A stretch of DNA of 5,120 nt, taken from positions 1-5,120 of the forward strand of contig CAZQEN010000454.1 of the NCBI GenBank assembly GCA_964591605.1, written 5' to 3'. Positions 1 through 4,479 of the stretch are shown here, one piece after another. The stretch comes from CAYLLT01 sp964591605. GTDB taxonomy: Bacteria > Planctomycetota > Phycisphaerae > UBA1845 > PWPN01. Under the pieces are notes generated by a model that worked only from the letters and a program-made list of their open reading frames with translations, ran no database searches and had not been told where the DNA came from. Position 1 is the first letter of the stretch, and each line of letters begins with the position of its first letter. The translations under genes and the position numbers were made by a program.

Positions 1-63
1 CACGCACCGTTCCCGAAGCTGCCCGACAAGGACGGTCTCGAGATCAGCGAATGGCCGCGGTGA
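1..63 (+). CDS. C-terminal end of an unidentified protein (5' truncated)
   Basis: Reading frame 1 is open from the window edge to a TGA at 61-63 and gives 20 residues ending in LEISEWPR. Seventeen of the 20 sense codons end in G or C, as in the clear genes of this window. The other two plus frames are also open here for a while, but give arginine- and glycine-rich products typical of shadow frames, so frame 1 is the better choice. No motif identifies a family. The gene runs towards the minus-strand gene that ends at 269, so the two are convergent. What can be supported is the end of a coding region, not a function. Confidence 0.5.
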   Translation, partial: HAPFPKLPDKDGLEISEWPR

Positions 64-268
64 GCGGTGGGGGGTGAAGACGAACCACGGGGAAGCCTCG
101 GGCGTGCCTGCCGCTCCACACCAGGTCAGGAACGCGGGCTTCCGGCATGCCTGCCTGATCTGAGCAGAAGCCGGGCGGATTGCCGTTGCGCGTCCTGACA
201 CCCGAGCGCCGCAGCGCGGGCGCGCCGGGTTCTGCGGGGGGGGCGGTGCGGGCGGTTGCGATGACACC
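64..268. other. Intergenic gap between convergent genes
   Basis: This 205-nt stretch separates the stop of the left-edge gene (63) from the stop of the minus-strand small lipoprotein gene (269). I see no convincing gene in it. It holds an imperfect hairpin at 122-162 (listed separately), a small CCGC/GCGG hairpin with a 3-base loop at 209-219, and a run of eight G at 236-243 followed by further G clusters. A gap between two stops is where a bidirectional terminator is expected. Confidence 0.6.
122..162. terminator. Imperfect hairpin, possible bidirectional terminator
   Basis: CAGGTCAGG (122-130) pairs with CCTGATCTG (154-162) over nine positions with one G-U wobble. Inside it, 135-139 can pair with 149-153, again with one wobble. 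There is no T-run on either side, so it is not a canonical intrinsic terminator. Its place between two convergent stop codons is the main reason to suggest a termination or mRNA 3'-end role. Confidence 0.3.
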
Positions 269-490
269 TCAGCTCGGAGTGCCCTCGGTCTCGTCCGTCG
301 CCTGATCGAACAGCGACCCGAGCCCCGAGGTCAGGTCCGACGCGAGCGTCGAACTGCCGCCTGTGGTCAGATACTCACTCAGCAATGCCGCGCCGATCGA
401 TTTGATGCTGCAGCCGCCGGCGTACATCATCGCGCCGGTGACCGCCAGCATGAGTCCCAGTTGTTTCAATGCCGTCAACATCGATCTCAT
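269..490 (-). CDS. Small predicted lipoprotein, 73 aa
   Basis: The product is a short exported protein that I do not recognise as a named family. Residues 1-26 form a signal peptide with a basic start (MRSMLTALKQ), a hydrophobic core (LGLMLAVTGAMMYAGG) and then Cys27. AGGC is an acceptable lipobox (Ala at -3, Gly at -1), so a signal-peptidase-II lipoprotein is likely. The mature part, about 47 residues, is rich in Ser, Thr, Gly, Leu and Asp, has no further cysteine, and ends acidic (DQATDETEGTPS). The start at 490 is chosen because the signal peptide begins there and AGGGGGA (498-504, minus strand) lies 7 nt upstream. Longer in-frame starts would run into the preceding gene and add an arginine/glycine-rich shadow segment. 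It lies 20 nt downstream of the glycoside-hydrolase-like gene on the same strand, so co-transcription is likely. Its function is unknown. Confidence 0.75.
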   Translation of the reverse strand: MRSMLTALKQLGLMLAVTGAMMYAGGCSIKSIGAALLSEYLTTGGSSTLASDLTSGLGSLFDQATDETEGTPS

Positions 491-497
491 ATTCGAG

Positions 498-504
498 TCC
501 CCCT
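498..504 (-). promoter_or_regulatory. Ribosome binding site that fixes the small lipoprotein start
   Basis: Read on the minus strand this is AGGGGGA, 7 nt before the ATG at 490. It lies in the 20-nt gap after the stop of the upstream gene (511-513). This argues for independent translation initiation at 490 and against the longer in-frame reading. Confidence 0.6.
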
Positions 505-510
505 GACGGG

Positions 511-2130
511 TCAGTTCTTCTTGTCCGCCTTCTTTTCCGGCTTCGCTTTTTCCTGGCGAATACCGTTGACCGCCTCCTTCATTCGCCCCAGCGTATCCCG
601 GTTGCGGGCGCTGCCCCGCTGAGCGTGGGCCGTGATGAACGCGTCGATCGCATCCAGTTCCTGGGGATCGGCCTGCCGGGCCCGGGGGCACATCGAGGCC
701 AGGCGCATGTAATGATCGATCGCCTCGGCCGGCATGTCGCCGTCAAACAGCCGGCGCGACAGGCGGACGGCCAGGCGCTCCGGCGTGATGGCGGGATCCC
801 AGCAGCGCTCCCGAAACAGGTACTGATGTGAGAAATACGGCATCGTATATGGGTGAACGTCCCGCCGTTGGTCGACGCCCAGCTTGGCCCAGCCGTTCCA
901 CGGATTGCCGTAACCCTGGCCCGGATCGTAGCTGGTGGCAAAGCCGGTCAGCACCATCTCCTCGGGCCTGGGGGCGGACGGCGAACCGTGATATTCGCTC
1001 ATGTGCACGCTCGTGTGCCAGCGAAGCACGAGCGGATGCTCCGACAGCGCATGGGACACCAGCGGGTCGCCCCAGCACCACCACCAGAAGATCCGCCGGC
1101 TGTCGATCTCGTGGATGAGCCGCCGGTACTCCGGTGAGTTGAACTTGCCGATGGCGATGGCGAACTCCAGGTCCGGATGCTCTTTCCACACGGACTCCGC
1201 CAGCGTCCTGATGCCCGCCGCGGACTTGCGCCACGTGGCTTCGTCCGAGTCCTTTCCTTCGCCGATCGGCTCCAGGTAGATACCCTCGCAGCCCGGCAGC
1301 AGGTTCACCAGGTCGACATAGTACTGTATGCCGCGTTCCAGATCGCCTCGTGCGGCCCTGGCGTGGTGCCAGGTGAACCAGCCATCCCCGACGTGGAACT
1401 TCATCCCCTCCTCGCGGCAGAGCGCCACCAGTCCGCGGACATTCTCCACGCGGGCCAGATCGGTGCCCTGATACTCTCCGCCGTATTTCTCCATCAGCGG
1501 AAAGCCGCCCAGCCAGAACCACACGCGGTTCAGCGTGAGCTCCGAGTTGAACTCGATCACTCTTCGCCAGTTTTCGATCGAGTCGTGGGCCGACCAGCAG
1601 GGGAGCATGTAAATGCCGCGGTAGCCGGCCGCCGGTTTCATCTGGACATCGAGCGGCCAGTCCACGCTCGCGCCCTGAGCCGTCAGCGACAGGTGATAAA
1701 ACAGGAGTTCCTGGCAGCCGTGTTTGAGCCCGCGCGGCGAGTTGGCGCTGACGATCAGGAATCGTCGGTTGCCCTTTTCGGTGGACAGCAGGCGGAAGCC
1801 TTCATCGCCCAGCCCGTTGCGGTCGATTCTCAGGCCGTCCCGCGTCAATTCGGCGATGGCGGGGTTGTTGCTGTCGTCGCCGACCAGGATGTGGAGGCCT
1901 GGGCCATCGGCCTGCCGGGCGAGCGGGAGGGATCGACCGGACCACTCGGACAGACGGCCGTTGATGGTCCGCGTCACGATGTCCTTCATCGGGCCGTCCA
2001 GGGTGGGAACGATCAGGCGGGCCGCGATGGTATTGCCTTCCCAGAGGGTCGCCTGCGGCGGTGCCGAGAGGGCAATTGCTGTGGCCGTGGCCGTCGTGAA
2101 CGCGATCAGGAGAACGGATGCGGGCTTCAT
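511..2130 (-). CDS. Secreted glycoside-hydrolase-like protein (GH20/GH67-like architecture), 539 aa
   Basis: This is a predicted exported carbohydrate-active enzyme. Residues 1 to about 24 are a signal peptide (MKPASVLLIAFTTATATAIALSAPP). Residues about 32-160 look like the small alpha/beta domain that precedes the barrel in GH20, GH67 and related enzymes, with segments such as GLHILVGDD, EGFRLL, RFLIVSANSPRGLKHGCQELL. From about residue 168 a likely TIM barrel begins (GYRGIYMLPCW), with an aromatic WFWLGG strand at 204-209, IYLEPIGEG at 284-292 (Glu287 and Glu291 are acidic catalytic candidates), a tryptophan-rich FWWWCWGDP at 348-356, and HTSVHMSEYHG at 372-382. The C-terminus is a lysine-rich tail (last 14 residues or so). 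The frame is open further upstream to 2424, but the signal peptide, a putative promoter at 2175-2203 and a weak AGGGGA site 11 nt before the ATG support 2130; an ATG at 2160 is the alternative. I infer glycosidase activity from architecture; the exact GH family and substrate are not established, and a non-catalytic role is possible. Confidence 0.75.
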   Translation of the reverse strand: MKPASVLLIAFTTATATAIALSAPPQATLWEGNTIAARLIVPTLDGPMKDIVTRTINGRLSEWSGRSLPLARQADGPGLHILVGDDSNNPAIAELTRDGLRIDRNGLGDEGFRLLSTEKGNRRFLIVSANSPRGLKHGCQELLFYHLSLTAQGASVDWPLDVQMKPAAGYRGIYMLPCWSAHDSIENWRRVIEFNSELTLNRVWFWLGGFPLMEKYGGEYQGTDLARVENVRGLVALCREEGMKFHVGDGWFTWHHARAARGDLERGIQYYVDLVNLLPGCEGIYLEPIGEGKDSDEATWRKSAAGIRTLAESVWKEHPDLEFAIAIGKFNSPEYRRLIHEIDSRRIFWWWCWGDPLVSHALSEHPLVLRWHTSVHMSEYHGSPSAPRPEEMVLTGFATSYDPGQGYGNPWNGWAKLGVDQRRDVHPYTMPYFSHQYLFRERCWDPAITPERLAVRLSRRLFDGDMPAEAIDHYMRLASMCPRARQADPQELDAIDAFITAHAQRGSARNRDTLGRMKEAVNGIRQEKAKPEKKADKKN

Positions 2131-2174
2131 TGATTCGGATATCCCCTGCAGAAACCACATGAGAACGGCGGTGG

Positions 2175-2203
2175 AGTATACCGCGGCTGGCCCCGGATGT
2201 CGC
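2175..2203 (-). promoter_or_regulatory. Putative sigma70-like promoter of the glycoside-hydrolase-like operon
   Basis: On the minus strand a GCGACA box (2198-2203, 4 of 6 matches to TTGACA) is followed after exactly 17 nt by TATACT (2175-2180, 5 of 6 matches to TATAAT). A start of transcription about 7 nt further on would leave a leader of roughly 38 nt before the ATG at 2130, but only about 8 nt before the alternative ATG at 2160. This supports the 2130 start. AT-rich hexamers are rare in this GC-rich region, which makes the match more meaningful. Confidence 0.45.
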
Positions 2204-2265
2204 GGCGGGTGTCGCCGAAGCCGGCCCTGGATACTACCAGCGGGAATCCCTGCGAAGCGACGGGG

Positions 2266-2294
2266 TGGACGCTCGGCCCGCCATGGGCTATTTT
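2266..2294 (+). promoter_or_regulatory. Putative sigma70-like promoter of the dockerin lipoprotein gene
   Basis: TGGACG (2266-2271) and TATTTT (2289-2294) each match the -35 and -10 consensus at 4 of 6 positions, with an optimal 17-nt spacer. The predicted leader before the ATG at 2339 is about 38 nt. It lies back to back with the minus-strand promoter candidate in the same 208-nt divergent region. Confidence 0.35.
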
Positions 2295-2325
2295 CCCGGC
2301 TGGTCGAGCCGGCTGGAGAGACATT

Positions 2326-2331
2326 GGGAGG
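2326..2331 (+). promoter_or_regulatory. Ribosome binding site that fixes the dockerin lipoprotein start
   Basis: GGGAGG lies 7 nt before the ATG at 2339. The reading frame is open for about 600 nt upstream of this, opposite the minus-strand gene. This site plus the signal peptide that begins at 2339 select the true start. Confidence 0.65.
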
Positions 2332-2338
2332 CGTAGCC

Positions 2339-3004
2339 ATGCACCTGCGTCGCACCTGGATCCTGCTTGTCGCCGGTCTCCAACTGGCTGTGCAGGGCTG
2401 CAGCCGATCGGACTCGAACGTCACCCACGGGCCGGCCTCGCAGCCGTCGGTTCACAGCGAACAGAAGCCGGCCGGGCTGAGTATCGTCGCGTGGCGGAGC
2501 ATGCACGTGCACGGGGCCGGACCGCTCGCCATTGAGATGGGCGGAGCCGGGGAGGGACTGGCAGCAAGCGAATCCCGCTCCGGCGGTTTGCAGCAGCTCG
2601 AGGTTGAATTCAGCGCGCCGGTGACGCTGAAGGACGCGGAAGCCATCTTCGCGCGGTCCGTGGATGCCACCGTATCCCCGACCGACGTCACTCTGGCCCG
2701 GCCGAACACGCTCGTGCTGAAGTTTGAGGGTCTCAGCGAGGACCGGTGCTACCTGGTCTCGCTCGCCGGCGCCATCGACGGCCTGACCGGCACGGCCCAG
2801 TGCCGGATCCGCTGCCTCGAAGGCGATGTGAACAACGACGGTCGTGTCGATTCGGCGGATGCGCAGGCGGTCAAGGAGCAGGTGGGGCACACCCTGTCGC
2901 CCATGACCGCCCGGTTTGATCTGGACCGGCAGGGTGACAAAATCACGCTGACGGACGTGCTGCGGACCAAAGCCAGGACGGGTCATACGGCCGAGTGCCG
3001 CTGA
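2339..3004 (+). CDS. Dockerin-domain lipoprotein, 221 aa
   Basis: This is a predicted cell-envelope protein. Residues 1-20 are a signal peptide (MHLRRTWILLVAGLQLAVQG) ending at Cys21; VQGC is a slightly off-consensus lipobox with Gln at -2. Residues about 22-82 are a low-complexity Ser/Gly/Ala-rich linker. Residues about 83-158 look like a beta-rich Ig-like (Big-type) domain: LEVEFSAPVTLKDAEAIF, then VTLARPNTLVLKFEGL, then CYLVSLAGAIDGLTGT. Residues 162-215 form a type I dockerin-like pair. The first calcium loop (163-174) is perfect, with Asp163, Asn165, Asp167, Gly168 and Asp174 in DxNxDGxxxxxD spacing. The second (194-206, DLDRQGDKITLTD) is one residue too long and has Gln in place of the third acidic ligand. 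Dockerins bind cohesins or mediate calcium-dependent assembly; in planctomycetes such modules are common on surface proteins without a classic cellulosome. No partner is visible here. The gene is divergent from the glycoside-hydrolase-like operon. Confidence 0.78.
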   Translation: MHLRRTWILLVAGLQLAVQGCSRSDSNVTHGPASQPSVHSEQKPAGLSIVAWRSMHVHGAGPLAIEMGGAGEGLAASESRSGGLQQLEVEFSAPVTLKDAEAIFARSVDATVSPTDVTLARPNTLVLKFEGLSEDRCYLVSLAGAIDGLTGTAQCRIRCLEGDVNNDGRVDSADAQAVKEQVGHTLSPMTARFDLDRQGDKITLTDVLRTKARTGHTAECR

Positions 3005-3011
3005 GGCGGTT

Positions 3012-3030
3012 CTTCGGCGCCGTGCCGAGG
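3012..3030 (+). terminator. Possible terminator hairpin after the dockerin gene
   Basis: CTTCGGC (3012-3018) pairs with GCCGAGG (3024-3030), seven pairs including one G-U, around a 5-base loop. It begins 7 nt after the stop codon at 3002-3004. It is followed by GTTCT, not a real T-run, so it is at best an atypical intrinsic terminator. Confidence 0.35.
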
Positions 3031-3061
3031 GTTCTGACGATGACTTGGGGAGCGTCCATGT

Positions 3062-3086
3062 AGGTCCCGCCTGCCGGGCGGGACCT
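3062..3086 (+). repeat. Palindromic element, copy 1 (REP-like hairpin)
   Basis: A perfect 10-bp stem (AGGTCCCGCC with GGCGGGACCT) encloses the loop TGCCG. It is the mirror partner of the element at 3112-3140. The core GGTCCCGCC-TGCCG-GGCGGGACC differs from the reverse complement of the other copy only at core positions 6 and 18, which pair with each other. There is no T-run, so simple termination is not the obvious role; a REP-type dispersed palindrome is a reasonable reading. Confidence 0.75.
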
Positions 3087-3091
3087 CGGCT

Positions 3092-3107
3092 GGGTAAGAC
3101 CCTACCC
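3092..3107 (+). repeat. Small inverted repeat between the two palindromes
   Basis: GGGTA (3092-3096) pairs with TACCC (3103-3107) around AGACCC. It is short and could be chance, but it sits centrally in the 25-nt spacer between the two larger hairpins and would complete a three-hairpin structure. Confidence 0.35.
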
Positions 3108-3111
3108 CATC

Positions 3112-3140
3112 GCAGGTCCGGCCCGGCAGGCCGGACCTGC
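3112..3140 (-). repeat. Palindromic element, copy 2 (REP-like hairpin, inverted)
   Basis: A perfect 12-bp stem (GCAGGTCCGGCC with GGCCGGACCTGC) encloses the loop CGGCA, the reverse complement of the TGCCG loop of copy 1. The asymmetric loop shows that this copy is in the opposite orientation. An inverted pair of imperfect copies of one palindrome is the arrangement seen in enterobacterial BIMEs built from REP units; similarity in form only is claimed. Confidence 0.75.
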
Positions 3141-3274
3141 CAGTCCGCTCGCGAACGATCCGGTAGACCGTCACCGGGCTTCTGCTGTGCGTTGTGCGGT
3201 GCGGTTCTGTCCCGCCGCATGGTAGAATGGACTGTGCGCCGGGTAGAGGTGGAAGATCGTCCGGGAGGCCGGTC

Positions 3275-3281
3275 AGAAGGG
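3275..3281 (+). promoter_or_regulatory. Ribosome binding site of the prepilin-like gene
   Basis: AGAAGGG ends 8 nt before the ATG at 3290. It selects this start over in-frame upstream starts (from 3194), whose extra residues are Arg/Gly/Pro-rich and unlike a pilin leader. Confidence 0.55.
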
Positions 3282-3289
3282 CATCGAAT

Positions 3290-4303
3290 ATGAGGCAGCA
3301 GAAGGGTGTGTGGTCTGGAGGCGGTGGGGAGGGCGGCCTGCGACGGGTCGTCCGAGGGGCTTTCACGCTGATCGAGGTCCTCGTGGTCGTTGCGATCATC
3401 GCGCTGCTGGCGGCGATTCTCCTGCCGTCGCTGGCCCGGGCCCGCGCCCAGGCCCGCTCGACGGTCTGCGTCACGCACGAGCGCCAGATCGGCACCGCCA
3501 TGAACGTCTTTTCGATCGAGCACCGCGGGCGCGTGCCGCGCGGGCTCTCCCGCCATCCCGCCTCCGGAAACCTTTCAAAACCCCCGAACTGGCTTCGCAT
3601 GATCGTCCGCATGTTCGGCGACAAGCGCAACTACGAAGAAAACTTCAATCGCGTGCCGGTCGAGAGGCACGAGGTCTTCTCCTGTCCCGCCCGTTCGGCC
3701 GAGTACGGCAAGAAGTTCCTCGATTACGTCGTGAACTCGACCGATTCGCGCGGCCCGATCTCCCTGAATCCCTGCCGGGCCAACCCGACCAGCGGCGTCT
3801 GGTATGAAGTGGAAGGAGTCACCAAAATCGACCGCTGGGAGCGGCCTTCCGACGTGGTCTACGTCATGGATGCGGTCGAGGAGAGCTGGAACGTCGTCGA
3901 TGCCACCCGCTCCCTCAAGAGGGTGCGCGAGGAGATCGCCCAGATCCGCGCCCTGGTCGAGCCGAACATCAACCAGACCGGGCTGGACTGGTTCGACGTC
4001 CCCGGCGGCAAGACCTTTCCGACCTTCAGGAGCCTCGTGGACGCTCCCGGCGAGGAGTACGTCCCCCGCGCTTCCCTCAAGATGCACCTGGGGCTGGGCA
4101 GCAATGCCGTTTATGCCGACGGTCATGTTGACATGCTCAAGCCGCCGCCGGATACGGCCGGTGCGCTGGAGGCCGGGCGGTTCTACATGAAGAAGATGGG
4201 CGTCGACCGCAAGCTGGTTCCCCAGATCAGCCTGGGCACCTTTCAGAGCGTGGACGCCACCCTCGATCGGTGCGCCGAGGGCGATACGACATGGCGCCCC
4301 TGA
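3290..4303 (+). CDS. Prepilin-like protein with C-terminal H-Xn-DG motif, 337 aa
   Basis: This belongs to the large planctomycete family of type II secretion/type IV pilin-like proteins with an N-terminal processing site and a C-terminal H-X9-DG motif. A basic, glycine-rich leader of 24 residues is followed by AFTLIEVLVVVAIIALLAAILLPSLARARAQAR: Phe25 would be +1 and Glu29 +5, and residues 25-46 form the hydrophobic helix used for membrane anchoring and packing. The residue before the cut is Ala24 (after Gly23), not the usual Gly. The segment after the helix, CVTHERQIGTAMNVFSIEHRGRVPR, matches the family's usual C-x-x-x-x-RQIG-x-A pattern, and FSCPAR follows at about 131-136. Near the C-terminus, HLGLGSNAVYADGHV (His266, Asp277-Gly278, His279) is the signature motif with ten residues between His and DG instead of nine. 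Family members are abundant and experimentally little understood; a surface or secretion-linked role is inferred. It is not a classical pilin, being about twice pilin length. Confidence 0.85.
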   Translation: MRQQKGVWSGGGGEGGLRRVVRGAFTLIEVLVVVAIIALLAAILLPSLARARAQARSTVCVTHERQIGTAMNVFSIEHRGRVPRGLSRHPASGNLSKPPNWLRMIVRMFGDKRNYEENFNRVPVERHEVFSCPARSAEYGKKFLDYVVNSTDSRGPISLNPCRANPTSGVWYEVEGVTKIDRWERPSDVVYVMDAVEESWNVVDATRSLKRVREEIAQIRALVEPNINQTGLDWFDVPGGKTFPTFRSLVDAPGEEYVPRASLKMHLGLGSNAVYADGHVDMLKPPPDTAGALEAGRFYMKKMGVDRKLVPQISLGTFQSVDATLDRCAEGDTTWRP

Positions 4304-4479
4304 GCCCGCCGGCCAAGCCGCGTCGGATGGATAGGTCGTGCCTGGTCGATGGGGTGGTCTGCAGCCCCTGACGCGAGAGTATGAAGCGCCAGGGCGGGTA
4401 CGAACATTGCAGGCGCCGGGCGGCGATCCCGGTTCCCTGCCTGCATGGTTGATGCACCTCGCGTGAGCAGGATCTGAAC
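4304..4479. other. Gap between prepilin-like gene and sulfatase
   Basis: No gene is supported in these 176 nt. Two small perfect hairpins are visible: CCGGG/CCCGG with a 7-base loop (4416-4432) and TGCAT/ATGCA with a 5-base loop (4442-4456). Both have only five base pairs and could be chance. A TATGAA at 4380-4385 resembles a -10 box, but no fitting -35 box is present. Whether the sulfatase has its own promoter cannot be decided. Confidence 0.5.

Larger units (their letters stand above)
3005..3289. other. Intergenic region with hairpin cluster
   Basis: This 285-nt gap lies between the dockerin lipoprotein gene and the prepilin-like gene. It contains the hairpin at 3012-3030 and the palindrome pair at 3062-3140. 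The remainder (about 3141-3289) has no convincing gene; a TAGAAT at 3223-3228 resembles a -10 box, but no -35 box sits at the right distance. Short open frames across the palindromes give Cys/Arg/Gly/Pro-rich products that follow from the repeat sequence and are not supported as genes. Confidence 0.6.

Noticed and set aside
236..254. G-rich run that might form a G-quadruplex
   Set aside because: One run of eight G is followed only by irregular two- and three-G clusters. In such GC-rich intergenic DNA this is weak evidence.
667..1920. 15-base exact direct repeat ATCGGCCTGCCGGGC at 667-681 and 1906-1920, sharing GCCTGCCGGGC with the palindrome core
   Set aside because: Both copies lie in the glycoside-hydrolase-like gene and encode the same residues ARQAD in the same frame. 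They lack the long stem arms, so shared codon use is the simpler explanation.
1177..2133. Long plus-strand open frame of 318 codons opposite the glycoside-hydrolase-like gene
   Set aside because: It lies antisense to a gene with a clear signal peptide, barrel-like motifs and good codon bias. Its product has no recognisable motif, as expected for an antisense frame in GC-rich DNA.
3192..3228. Promoter candidate TTGTGC ... TAGAAT before the prepilin-like gene
   Set aside because: The spacer between the two boxes is 25 nt, too long for a sigma70 promoter, and no closer -35 box matches.
3045..3293. 82-codon open frame over the palindrome pair
   Set aside because: Its residues such as GPACRAGP and GPAGRTC are direct translations of the palindromes. 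It starts at TTG and lacks a ribosome binding site that I can see.
2288..3556. Minus-strand open frame of 422 codons spanning the dockerin gene, the palindromes and the pilin start
   Set aside because: It crosses two genes with firm domain evidence and the hairpin cluster. The product is Arg/Gly/Pro-rich and shows no domain.
4442..4456. TGCAT/ATGCA hairpin upstream of the sulfatase as an operator
   Set aside because: It has only five base pairs, with no second copy or promoter nearby, so chance is an adequate explanation.
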